64,000 nucleotides of DNA from Kitasatospora terrestris (GTDB lineage: Bacteria; Actinomycetota; Actinomycetes; Streptomycetales; Streptomycetaceae): positions 2,046,001 to 2,110,000 of the forward strand of contig NZ_BAABIS010000001.1 of the NCBI RefSeq assembly GCF_039542905.1. The letters are read 5' to 3'. The notes under the pieces are model-generated. The model saw only the letters and a program-made list of their open reading frames with translations. It did no database searches and had not been told where the DNA came from. The stretch's first letter is position 1. Every line of letters begins with the position of its first letter. This document shows, one piece after another, positions 33,043 through 41,019 of this stretch. Both the position numbers and the translations under genes were made by a program.

Positions 33043-33477
33043 GTGATCACAGCCCGTGACATCATGCATGCCGGTGCCCAGTGCGTCGGTGCCGACCAGA
33101 CCCTGATGGACGCCTCGATGATGATGCGCGACATGGGCGTCGGCGCCATGCCGATCTGCGGCAGCGACGGCAAGCTCAAGGGCATCATCACCGACCGTGA
33201 CATCGTCACCCGATGTATCGCCGAGGGCAAGGACCCGATGACGATGAAGGCGATGGAACTGGCCGGCCACCTGCACTGCGTCCGTGCGGACGACTCCATG
33301 GACGACGTGCTGAAGAAGATGGAGCAGCACCAGATCCGCCGCATCCCGGTGATCGACGGCGAGATGCTGGTCGGCATGATCAGCGAGAAGGACCTGGCGT
33401 CCGGTCACCGCGACGGCATGCGGGTGACCGACCGCCAGCTGATCGAGTTCATGGACTCGATGTACATCGACAAGTAA
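33043..33477 (+). CDS. Double CBS-domain protein
   Basis: 144 residues made almost entirely of two CBS motifs: ITARDIMHAGAQCVGADQTLMDASMMMRDMGVGAMPI with GIITDRDIVTR, then HCVRADDSMDDVLKKMEQHQIRRIPVID with VGMISEKDLA. Such stand-alone CBS pairs (like mycobacterial Hrp1) bind adenine nucleotides and are often induced under hypoxia or stress. GTG at 33043 follows GAGAGGA at a good distance. Codon use includes rarer ATG clusters (five Met in twelve residues), a family trait. Confidence 0.9.
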   Translation: MITARDIMHAGAQCVGADQTLMDASMMMRDMGVGAMPICGSDGKLKGIITDRDIVTRCIAEGKDPMTMKAMELAGHLHCVRADDSMDDVLKKMEQHQIRRIPVIDGEMLVGMISEKDLASGHRDGMRVTDRQLIEFMDSMYIDK

Positions 33478-33478
33478 C

Positions 33479-33492
33479 GCCGGGAACGGCGC
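33479..33492. terminator. Small hairpin after the CBS gene
   Basis: CGCCG-GGAA-CGGCG, a 5-bp stem with a stable GNRA-like loop, between the convergent CBS and FAD dehydrogenase genes. Weak on its own. Confidence 0.35.
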
Positions 33493-33495
33493 GGG

Positions 33496-35151
33496 TCAGG
33501 CGGTGGCTGCGGCCGCCGCCCGTCCTGCGTTCCGGCCCGAGAACAGGCAGCCGCCCAAGAAGGTGCCCTCCAGCGAGCGGTAGCCGTGCACCCCGCCGCC
33601 GCCGAAGCCGGCCGCCTCGCCGGCCGCGTAGACGCCCTCCAGGGGCGCGCCGTCGGCGGTGAGCACCCGCCCGGACAGGTCGGTCTCCAGGCCGCCGAGC
33701 GACTTGCGGGTGAGGATGTTGAGCCGCACCGCGATCAGCGGCCCGGCCTTGGGGTCCAGCAGCCGGTGCGGGGCGGCGGTGCGGATCAGCTTGTCGCCCA
33801 GGTAGCGGCGGGCCCCGTGGACCGCGGTGACCTGCAGGTCCTTGGCGAAGGGGTTGGCGATCTCGCGGTCCCGGGCCTCGATCTCGCGGCGCAGGTCGGC
33901 CTCGTCGATCGGGGTGTCCGGGGTCTTGGCGTTCATGCCGCGGACCAGCTCGCCGAGGGTGTCGGCGACCACGAAGTCCACGCCGTTGCGCTTGAACGCC
34001 TCGACCGGGCCGGGGGCGCCGGGCAGGGCGCGGCCGAGCACGTCGCGGACGGACTTGCCGGTGAGGTCGGGGTTCTGCTCGGAGCCGGAGAGCGCGAACT
34101 CCTTCTCGATGATCTTCTGGGTGAGCACGAACCAGGTGTGGTCGTGCCCGGTGGTCATGATGTGTTCGAGGGTGCCGAGGGTGTCGAAGCCGGGGAAGAG
34201 CGGAACGGGCAGCCGGCGGCCGCGGGCGTCCAGCCAGAGCGAGGACGGGCCGGGCAGGATCCGGATGCCGTGGGCGGGCCAGATCGGGTTCCAGTTCTCG
34301 ATGCCCTCCGTGTAGTGCCACATCCGGTCGCCGTTGATCAGCCGGCCGCCGGCCGCCTCGGCGACGTCCAGCATCAGCCCGTCGACGTGCGCGGGCACGC
34401 CGGAGAGCATCCGCGCCGGCGGGGTGCCGAGACGCTCCGGCCAGGCGGCGCGCACCTTGTCGTGGTTGCCGCCAATGCCGCCGGAGGCGACCACCACGGC
34501 CTGGGCGCGCAGCTCGAAGCTCCCCTCCACCTCGCGGGAGCTGGACTCGCCGCGCTGGACCCGGCTCGGCGCCAGGACCTCACCGCTGACGGTGTCCACC
34601 GTGCCCGCCGAGGCGGACAGGCCGGTCACCCGGTGGCGGAAGCGCAGCTCGACCAGGCCGCGGGCGGCCGCCTCGCGGACCCGGCGGGCGAACGGCTCGA
34701 CCAGGCCGGGGCCGGTGCCCCAGGTGATGTGGAAGCGCGGCACCGAGTTGCCGGGGCCGCTGGCCAGCAGTCCGCCGCGCTCGGCCCAGCCGACCACCGG
34801 GAAGAAGCGCACGCCCATCGCGTGCAGCCAGGCGCGCTTCTCGCCCGCGGCGAAGTCCACGTACGCCTGTGCCCAGCGGCGCGGCCAGGCGTCCTCGGGA
34901 CGGTCGAAGCCCGCCGAACCGAGCCAGTCCTGCCAGGCGAGCTCGCGGGAGTCGCGGATCCGCATCCGGCGCTGCTCCGGCGAGTCGACCAGGAACAGGC
35001 CGCCGAAGGACCAGTGCGCCTGGCCGCCCAGCGAGACCGCGGGCTCCTGGTCGAGCAGGATCACCTTCCGCCCGGCGTCGGCGAGTTCGGCGGTGGCGGC
35101 CAGGCCCGCGAGGCCGGCTCCGATCACGATCACGTCGGCGTCGAATGCCAT
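33496..35151 (-). CDS. FAD-binding dehydrogenase (KstD/fumarate-reductase flavoprotein type)
   Basis: 551 residues. The Rossmann motif DVIVIGAGLAGLAATAELADAG with LLDQEPAVSLGGQAHWSFGG binds FAD. VVASGGIGGNHDKVRAAWPE and the C-terminal GVYAAGEAAGFGGGGVHGYRSLEGTFLGGCLFSGR complete the FAD site. The family covers 3-ketosteroid dehydrogenase-like and fumarate-reductase-like enzymes; the long actinobacterial subgroup to which this belongs has no agreed substrate. GGAAGGA lies eight bases before the ATG. It diverges from the secreted SGNH gene, with a large inverted repeat and a dyad in the shared upstream region. Confidence 0.88.
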   Translation of the reverse strand: MAFDADVIVIGAGLAGLAATAELADAGRKVILLDQEPAVSLGGQAHWSFGGLFLVDSPEQRRMRIRDSRELAWQDWLGSAGFDRPEDAWPRRWAQAYVDFAAGEKRAWLHAMGVRFFPVVGWAERGGLLASGPGNSVPRFHITWGTGPGLVEPFARRVREAAARGLVELRFRHRVTGLSASAGTVDTVSGEVLAPSRVQRGESSSREVEGSFELRAQAVVVASGGIGGNHDKVRAAWPERLGTPPARMLSGVPAHVDGLMLDVAEAAGGRLINGDRMWHYTEGIENWNPIWPAHGIRILPGPSSLWLDARGRRLPVPLFPGFDTLGTLEHIMTTGHDHTWFVLTQKIIEKEFALSGSEQNPDLTGKSVRDVLGRALPGAPGPVEAFKRNGVDFVVADTLGELVRGMNAKTPDTPIDEADLRREIEARDREIANPFAKDLQVTAVHGARRYLGDKLIRTAAPHRLLDPKAGPLIAVRLNILTRKSLGGLETDLSGRVLTADGAPLEGVYAAGEAAGFGGGGVHGYRSLEGTFLGGCLFSGRNAGRAAAAATA

Positions 35152-35225
35152 GCGGCGGGTCCTTCCGGGGCGGTGGGGTGCCATGATCCTGCGGCCTTCC
35201 GGCCGGGCGGTCAACCTCCTCCGCC

Positions 35226-35285
35226 CGGAATTCCGCTCCACGGCGTATCAGAATTGCCTCCGCTACGCACCGGAGCGGAATTCCG
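35226..35285. repeat. 14-bp inverted repeat with palindromic arms
   Basis: CGGAATTCCGCTCC (35226-35239) is repeated in reverse as GGAGCGGAATTCCG (35272-35285). Each arm contains the palindrome CGGAATTCCG. It lies in the divergent region between the FAD dehydrogenase and SGNH genes, so it may be a pair of operators rather than a terminator. Confidence 0.7.
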
Positions 35286-35336
35286 AATACCGCTGACGGG
35301 CTTTCGGGAAATCGTGTCGAAAATCTGGACAGCGAT

Positions 35337-35366
35337 TTGACGCGTCGGTAACTTACCGATTGGTAC
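35337..35366 (+). promoter_or_regulatory. Promoter with a dyad before the secreted SGNH gene
   Basis: TTGACG (35337-35342) with a possible -10 TGGTAC (35361-35366, spacer 18). The spacer contains CGGTAACTTACCG (35347-35359), a perfect dyad about a central C, of the kind bound by TetR-type repressors. Confidence 0.45.
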
Positions 35367-35404
35367 GGCACCCACCCCCACCGTCCTCTCCCCCAGGAGG
35401 AACC

Positions 35405-36325
35405 GTGCTCCGTCCTGCCCTGAAGCGCTCGTCCGTCCTGGTCAGCGGCGTCCTGCTGGCCGCCGCCCTGTCCGGCGCCACCACCCCCGCACACGCCGCC
35501 GAGGCGGGGGGAAAGTACGTCGCGCTCGGCGACTCGTACGCCGCCGGATCCGGTGTCCCCGGTCAGTACGCGGGCCTGTGCCTGCGTTCCGACCGCAATT
35601 ACGGCCACCTGGTGGCGGCCCGGATCGGCGGCTCGTACACCGACGTCACCTGCGGCGCGGCGAAGGTGAAGGCGATGACCGAGGCGCAGTGGGACGGCCC
35701 GTTCCGGGTCAACGACCCGCAGCTGAACGCGGTCACCGCGGACACCACCCTGGTCACCCTCGGGATCGGCGGCAACGACCTGGGCACCTCGGACCTCGGC
35801 ATCGCCGACGTGATCGCCACCTGTGTGGCGGGCGCCGTGGTCAACCCGCTGGGCACCCCGTGCAAGGACCACTACGCCGACGGGCACTGGAGCTGGAGCC
35901 AGTGGGCGTGGGTCTGGGGCGAGGACTCGCTGGCGAAGCGGGTCGACGACACGGCGCCGCGACTCGCCTCCGTGCTGCAGAAGATCCACGCCAAGGCGCC
36001 GGACGCCAGGGTGCTGGTGGTCGGCTACCCCTCGGTGCTGCCGGAGAACGAGCGGGACTGCTTCGGCCGGCAGCCGGTCACCGTCGGCGACGTGGCCTAC
36101 CTGCGGGGCGTGCTCGGGAAGGTGAACACCATGCTGGCCGCCACCGCGAAGGCGAACGGCGCCACCTACGTGGACACCCTCACCCCGACCCGCGGCCACG
36201 ACGTCTGCTCGGACGACCGCTGGGTGGAGGGCGCGCTGCCCGGCTCGCCGACCGTCCCGTTCCACCCCAACGCCACCGGCGAGGCGGCGATGGCCGGCGC
36301 GGTCCTCAAGGCCCTCGGCCGCTGA
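35405..36325 (+). CDS. Secreted SGNH/GDSL lipase-like hydrolase
   Basis: 306 residues. GTG at 35405 follows AGGAGGAACC. The signal peptide (RSSVLVSGVLLAAALSGATTPAHA) is cut near AHA-AE. The SGNH blocks are YVALGDSYAAGSGVP (Ser), a Gly block after TDVTCGAAK, GIGGNDLG (Asn) and VPFHPNATGEAAM (His, with Asp before it being Thr/Pro-rich here). Six Cys could form three disulfides, as in the Streptomyces scoe/rimosus GDSL lipases that this closely resembles. It likely hydrolyses lipids outside the cell. It ends before a strong hairpin. Confidence 0.9.
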   Translation: MLRPALKRSSVLVSGVLLAAALSGATTPAHAAEAGGKYVALGDSYAAGSGVPGQYAGLCLRSDRNYGHLVAARIGGSYTDVTCGAAKVKAMTEAQWDGPFRVNDPQLNAVTADTTLVTLGIGGNDLGTSDLGIADVIATCVAGAVVNPLGTPCKDHYADGHWSWSQWAWVWGEDSLAKRVDDTAPRLASVLQKIHAKAPDARVLVVGYPSVLPENERDCFGRQPVTVGDVAYLRGVLGKVNTMLAATAKANGATYVDTLTPTRGHDVCSDDRWVEGALPGSPTVPFHPNATGEAAMAGAVLKALGR

Positions 36326-36340
36326 CCGCCCTCCGGAACC

Positions 36341-36375
36341 GGCGCCCCGGCCCCCACCCTCAGGGCCGGGGCGCC
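36341..36375. terminator. Bidirectional hairpin, SGNH / HAD genes
   Basis: GGCGCCCCGGCCC (36341-36353) pairs perfectly with GGGCCGGGGCGCC (36363-36375) around a 9-base loop. The second arm overlaps the 3' end of the convergent HAD gene. Confidence 0.7.
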
Positions 36376-37031
36376 CACGCGTCCCGGGCCGCCAGCAGGC
36401 CCGGCAGCTCGCGCATGTCGTGGAAGACCACGGTGCCCGGCCCGGCGAGCCGCTCGGCGGGAGTGAGCCCGCCCGCGTAGCCGAAGGCCCGCATGCCCGC
36501 CGCGCGGGCCGCCGCGACACCCGGCGCGCTGTCCTCGACCACCGCGCAGGCGGCCGGGTCGACGCCCATCCGCCGGGCGGCGTGCAGGAAGAGGTCCGGG
36601 GCGGGCTTGCCGCGGGCGACCTCGGTCGCGGAGAAGATCCGGCCCTCGAAGCGGCCGTGGAGGCCGGTCCGGCCCAGGGTGTGGCGCATCTTCGCGTGTG
36701 AACCGCTGGAGGCGACGCAGGTGGGCAGCGCGATGGCGTCCAGGGCCTCCGGAAGGCCGTCCACCGGCTCCAGGCCGGTGTCCACCTGCTCGCGGTGCAG
36801 CTCCTCGAAGCGCCGCCCCCACGCGGCCGCGGCGGCCGCGCCGAGCCGCTCCGCGACCTGCTCCCCGATCGACGCGGTGGAGCGCCCGATGAAGCGCTCC
36901 ACCACGTCCTGCTCGGTCAGCGGCCAGCCGAACTCCGCGCCCAGGGCGACCTGGACGCGGAGCGCGATCCGTTCGCTGTCCACCAGCACCCCGTCGCAGT
37001 CGAAGACGACGAGCTCTATCGGCTTGGTCAT
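36360..37031 (-). CDS. HAD-superfamily phosphatase (beta-phosphoglucomutase-like)
   Basis: 223 residues with the HAD motifs in order: VVFDCDGVLVDSE (nucleophile Asp and acid/base Asp), VASSGS (motif II Ser), ARGKPAPDLFL (motif III Lys) and AVVEDSAPGVAAARAAGM (motif IV). The cap domain between motifs I and II fits the beta-phosphoglucomutase/phosphatase subfamily. Both phosphosugar phosphatase and mutase activity are possible; the D-C-D motif and cap length alone do not decide. It stands alone; no neighbour suggests a substrate. Confidence 0.88.
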   Translation of the reverse strand: MTKPIELVVFDCDGVLVDSERIALRVQVALGAEFGWPLTEQDVVERFIGRSTASIGEQVAERLGAAAAAAWGRRFEELHREQVDTGLEPVDGLPEALDAIALPTCVASSGSHAKMRHTLGRTGLHGRFEGRIFSATEVARGKPAPDLFLHAARRMGVDPAACAVVEDSAPGVAAARAAGMRAFGYAGGLTPAERLAGPGTVVFHDMRELPGLLAARDAWAPRP

Positions 37032-37056
37032 CCCGACAGCGTACGGGGCCGCCGGG

Positions 37057-39495
37057 TCACGGCTTGATCCGGACCACCTGCGGGTCGTGGTCGCTGGCCT
37101 GGACGGCGAACTCGCTGTTGATGTGCACCACTTCGTAGTCCACGTCGTGCCACTTGAGGGTGGGGCTGACCAGGATGTGGTCGAGGACCTGCGAGTTGCC
37201 CTGGTAGACGTAGGAGTAGCGCTCGCGCTCGGGCAGCTGGATCACCAGGTCGCGCAGCACGTCGTCCTTGGTGAGGGCGTCCAGCGCGGGCGAGAACTGG
37301 TAGTCGTTGAAGTCGCCGAGGGAGACCACCCGGGCGTTCTTGTCGGCGGCCAGCAGCTTGGCCACGAACGCCTGCTCGACGGTGGCCTGCTTGATCCGCT
37401 GGACCTCGGAGCTGCGGCCCGGGGCCTGGAAGCGGCTGTCGATGCCCTGGTCGCCGCCCTTGCTGTTGAAGTGGTTGGCGATCACGAAGACCGGCTTGTT
37501 GTGGAAGCTGAACTGGCCGACCAGCGGCTTGCGGCTGCTGTTCCAGGCCTCGTTGCCGGGGTCGATCCGGCCGGGCGAGGCGGTCAGCGAGGTGCGCTTG
37601 CCGGTACCGGTCACGTCCACGGCGGTGGTGGAGCCGCCGCCGGCGATGTCGGTGAAGGAGACCCGGTCGGGGTTGAACAGGAAGACCTGGCGGATGTTGC
37701 CGCCGGGCTCGCCGCCGTCCTTGCCGTTCTCCGGGTCGACGGAGCGCCAGTCGTAGGCCGGGCCGCCGGCCGCCTTGATCGCGGCGAGGAACTTGGCGAC
37801 GGTCTGGCTCGCGTCCACCGTGCCGTCGTTGACCGCGCCGTTGTTGTCCTGGATCTCCTCCAGGGTGACGATGTCGGGCGAGCGGAGGTTGGTGACCACG
37901 CCCTGGGCCAGCTGGGCGAACTTCTCGTCCGGGTCGCTCGGGTCGAGGTTCTCCACGTTGTAGGTGGCGATGGTGAGCTGGCTCGGCTTGGCGGGGTCGG
38001 CGATCTCGCGCTGGAGCTTGCTGTCCCAGACCTGGCCGAGGCCGGTGGCGGCGATGGTGTAGCCGCCGAACTGGTTGTAGTCCAGCGGACCGGCGGTGAC
38101 GCCCTCCAGCTCGTCGCCGACGTTGAGCTGCGGGAAGGGCTGCTCGGCGGCCGGGACGAGCGACTGGACCATCAGGCGGCCCGGGTTGGGCTGGTCGTAG
38201 CCGAGGTAGACGACGCCGCCGCGGCGGGTCGGCCGGTCCTGGTTGCGGGCGTCCACCCACAGCTCGTTGTACTTGTCGGTGGCCTGCACCACGCGGACGT
38301 GGACGACCTGGACGTTCATGCCCTCCAGCGACTCGTACAGGTCGAGCGCGTAGTCCGCGGGCTTCAGCGGCAGGTTGTCGATCGAGCCGCCGGCCGCGTC
38401 CTGGGTGTACGCGGCGGGGATGTTCGAGTCGTCCAGCAGGACCGGCGCGGGCACCTGGTTGCCCGAGGAGACCACGGTGACCTGCGGGTTGGTCAGCTCG
38501 GTGATCGACTGGCTGCCGCCGTTGTAGTTGGGGTAGTACTCGGCGACCTTGGCGGTCACCAGGACGGCGTCGCCGACCTTGACGGCCGGGGTGGCGCTGC
38601 CGGTGTAGACGAACACGCCCTCACTGGTGGCCGGGTCGGCGTCCGGGTTCGGGTCCTGCATCCAGAAGCCCTTGGAGCCGTAGGTGCGCACGCCGGTGAC
38701 GATGCCGGGGACGCCGGATATGGTCTTGCCGGTCTTCGGCGAGAGCCGGGTGGCGCCCTGGATGTCGTGGATCCGGACGGTGCCGGGCTCGGTCGGGCCG
38801 GTGGAGCCGGAGCCGCCGTCCGGGAGGTCGGGGGCCTCGCCCTTGCCGTTGACCGGGGTCGGGGCGCCGGACTTCAGGTCGGCGGCGTTGTCGTCGGTGT
38901 CGGCCAGCGCGGACCCGCGGGCCACCGAGGCGGTGTTGGAGGCGCCGGTGACCGGGGAGCCCTCGCGGACCACGGCGGTGCCGAAGCCGACCAGGTCGAC
39001 CACGCGCGGGTCGGCCGCGCAGTCGGCGGCGGTCTTGCAGGTGAGCGGAGTGGTGCCGGAGACCAGCGCGACGGTGCCGCTGGTGCCGGAGAGCGCCAGG
39101 TTGCCGGAGGCGTCCGCGGCGGGCAGGTCGACGGTGCCGCCCGCGCCGGCCGCCTCGGCGACCAGGTAGCGGCCGCCGGGGGCGATCGAGCCGGTCAGCT
39201 GGGTGACGCCCCACTGGCTGCTCGCGCCCGGGGTGCCGGTCAGGTACTGGACGCTGTAGCCGCTCAGGCCGAAGGCGGCGCCGCTCGGGTTGCCCAGCTC
39301 GATGAAGTCGTTCTTCAGGGTGGCGCCGGAGTTGCCGCCGCCGCCGTACACCTCGGCGATCACCGCGCCGGTGGAGGGGGCGGCGATCGCGCCGGGCAGC
39401 GGCACCAGGACCAGGGAGGCCGCGACGGCCGCGGGAACGGTCGCGCGCAGCAGCTTCCTGCGCGAACGGGGGCGGTGGGCGGTGGACTTGGTCAC
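37057..39495 (-). CDS. Secreted ExeM/NucH-type nuclease with lamin-tail domain
   Basis: About 812 residues. The signal peptide (RRKLLRATVPAAVAASLVLVPLPGAIA) precedes a lamin-tail domain (VIAEVYGGGGNSGATLKNDFIELGNPSG), an OB-type NucH region and a C-terminal endonuclease/exonuclease/phosphatase domain. Its catalytic set is visible: ATYNVENL, VTLEEIQDN (Glu), FNPDRVSF, VSLGDFNDYQFS (Asp, Asn) and VQASDHDPQV (Asp-His). It should degrade extracellular DNA. An ATG at 39513 exists, but its first codons (ATGAAGGAG) are the Shine-Dalgarno of the GTG at 39495, which I prefer. Confidence 0.92.
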   Translation of the reverse strand: MTKSTAHRPRSRRKLLRATVPAAVAASLVLVPLPGAIAAPSTGAVIAEVYGGGGNSGATLKNDFIELGNPSGAAFGLSGYSVQYLTGTPGASSQWGVTQLTGSIAPGGRYLVAEAAGAGGTVDLPAADASGNLALSGTSGTVALVSGTTPLTCKTAADCAADPRVVDLVGFGTAVVREGSPVTGASNTASVARGSALADTDDNAADLKSGAPTPVNGKGEAPDLPDGGSGSTGPTEPGTVRIHDIQGATRLSPKTGKTISGVPGIVTGVRTYGSKGFWMQDPNPDADPATSEGVFVYTGSATPAVKVGDAVLVTAKVAEYYPNYNGGSQSITELTNPQVTVVSSGNQVPAPVLLDDSNIPAAYTQDAAGGSIDNLPLKPADYALDLYESLEGMNVQVVHVRVVQATDKYNELWVDARNQDRPTRRGGVVYLGYDQPNPGRLMVQSLVPAAEQPFPQLNVGDELEGVTAGPLDYNQFGGYTIAATGLGQVWDSKLQREIADPAKPSQLTIATYNVENLDPSDPDEKFAQLAQGVVTNLRSPDIVTLEEIQDNNGAVNDGTVDASQTVAKFLAAIKAAGGPAYDWRSVDPENGKDGGEPGGNIRQVFLFNPDRVSFTDIAGGGSTTAVDVTGTGKRTSLTASPGRIDPGNEAWNSSRKPLVGQFSFHNKPVFVIANHFNSKGGDQGIDSRFQAPGRSSEVQRIKQATVEQAFVAKLLAADKNARVVSLGDFNDYQFSPALDALTKDDVLRDLVIQLPERERYSYVYQGNSQVLDHILVSPTLKWHDVDYEVVHINSEFAVQASDHDPQVVRIKP

Positions 39496-39662
39496 CGTGC
39501 AGGACTCCTTCATGGGCAGCCCGGACGCCCGGACGCCGTGGGGGCGGCCGGGTCGGCTGAGGGTCGGTCAGCGGACTACTCGCGTAGATCCGGAGCCTGA
39601 AGATACGCGCGTAGAAGATGACACGACAAGATGCCCGACGTTAACTCTTGGCACCGAAGAGG

Positions 39663-39692
39663 AGAGCCGGGTCGCCCGCGGGCGACCCGGCT
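39663..39692 (-). terminator. Hairpin terminator after the NiCoT gene
   Basis: Perfect 14-bp inverted repeat (39663-39676, 39679-39692) with a 2-base centre, downstream of the minus-strand nickel/cobalt transporter gene. Confidence 0.7.
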
Positions 39693-39714
39693 CGACGGCC
39701 TCGGTGACGGAGCG

Positions 39715-40824
39715 TCAGTCCACCTCGACGACGCTCCGCTCGGCGGGCAGCGCGGCCGACCACTTCTGCTCGACCTTGCCGAACTTCCAGAACGCCATCG
39801 CCCCGGCCCAGGTGACCACGAACAGGCCGACGATCGCGTACCCGACCAGGTTCAGGTCCAGCTCGGCGATCCAGCCGACCGGGCCGGAGGTGATGTCCAG
39901 CTTCTCGGCGAGCAGGCCGACCAGCTCGATCACGCCGATCACCAGGGCGACCAGCACCGACAGGCCGGTGACGGTCAGGTTGTAGTAGATCTTCCGGATC
40001 GGCTTGGAGAAGGCCCACTCGTAGGCGAAGTTCATGAACGAGCCGTCGATGGTGTCCAGCAGGCTCATGCCGGCCGCGAACAGGATCGGCAGCACCAGCA
40101 GCGCGTACCAGGGCAGCGAGAAGGCCGCCGCGCCGCCGGCGAGCACCAGCAGCGAGACCTCGGTGGCGGTGTCGAAGCCGAGGCCGAAGAGCAGGCCGAC
40201 CGGGTACATGTGCCAGGGCTTGGTGACCGCGCGGGTGACCCGGCCGAGGATCCGGTTGAGGAAGCCCCGCCTGTCGAGCTGGCGCTCCAGTTCGGCCTCG
40301 TCGAACTCGCCCCGGCGCATCTTGCGGAACACCTTGAGGATGCCGTTGAAGGCGCCCAGGTTGATCAGGCCGATCAGCAGCAGGAAGGTGCCGGAGACGG
40401 TGACGCCGATCAGCCCGGTCGCCTGGTGCAGCGCCGACCCGTCGGACTCCACCTGTCCGGCCAGCGAGCGGATGCCGAAGGCCAGCAGGGCGCAGAGCGC
40501 GAAGACGATCGAGGAGTGGCCGAGCGAGAACCAGAAGCCGACCGACAGCGGCCGCTTGCCCTGGCCCATCAGCTTGCGGGTGGTGTTGTCGATCGCGGCG
40601 ATGTGGTCGGCGTCGAAGGCGTGCCGCATGCCGAGGGTGTACGCGGTCAGGCCCATGCCGGCGCCGAAGACCTGGCCGCCGACGTCGTAGTGCTTGGGCG
40701 CGATGACGGCCAGCAGGGTGAACCAGCCGACCACGTGCAGCAGGAGCACGAAGCCGCCCATGCCGGCCAGACGGATCCACTCCTCGCGGGTGAGCCGGTC
40801 GCGGAGACGGCTGGGGGCTGGCAT
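39715..40824 (-). CDS. NiCoT-family nickel/cobalt permease
   Basis: 369 residues with eight or so membrane helices. The family signature RHAFDADHIAAIDNTTRKLM in helix II binds the metal, and LFGLGFDTATEVSLL and SLLDTIDGSFMNFAYEWAF complete the four NiCoT motifs. It imports Ni2+ and/or Co2+ with high affinity, for urease, Ni-superoxide dismutase or cobalamin. The ATG at 40824 follows GGAAGGA. A Nur-like box, TTGCAA-N5-TCGCAA, lies 67 bases upstream, so nickel-dependent repression by the Fur-family regulator Nur is likely. Confidence 0.93.
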   Translation of the reverse strand: MPAPSRLRDRLTREEWIRLAGMGGFVLLLHVVGWFTLLAVIAPKHYDVGGQVFGAGMGLTAYTLGMRHAFDADHIAAIDNTTRKLMGQGKRPLSVGFWFSLGHSSIVFALCALLAFGIRSLAGQVESDGSALHQATGLIGVTVSGTFLLLIGLINLGAFNGILKVFRKMRRGEFDEAELERQLDRRGFLNRILGRVTRAVTKPWHMYPVGLLFGLGFDTATEVSLLVLAGGAAAFSLPWYALLVLPILFAAGMSLLDTIDGSFMNFAYEWAFSKPIRKIYYNLTVTGLSVLVALVIGVIELVGLLAEKLDITSGPVGWIAELDLNLVGYAIVGLFVVTWAGAMAFWKFGKVEQKWSAALPAERSVVEVD

Positions 40825-40890
40825 CTGGGGTGTCCTTCCGGGTGGCACGGGCGAGTGGGCCCGGACATCCTTTCGTCGATCAGCTAGCAA

Positions 40891-40907
40891 TTGCAAGTCA
40901 TTCGCAA
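40891..40907. promoter_or_regulatory. Nur-like box before the NiCoT gene
   Basis: TTGCAA-GTCAT-TCGCAA differs in one base from the Streptomyces Nur consensus tTGCaa-N5-ttGCAA. It lies in an AT-rich stretch between the divergent NiCoT and CocE-like genes, 67 bases before the NiCoT start. Confidence 0.65.
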
Positions 40908-41019
40908 CTGAGAGCCCCAGGCGCACGCCGGAGTGCACGGCGAGCCGGGAAATGGCCGGAAACATCCCTTATCGTCGGAATCAAGTGCTCACCCGGCGGA
41001 GTGGAGAGGTTCTTCGGCC

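Noticed and set aside
39513..39513. ATG at 39513 as the NucH start
   Set aside because: Its first codons form the AAGGAG ribosome-binding site of the GTG at 39495; there is no site before it.
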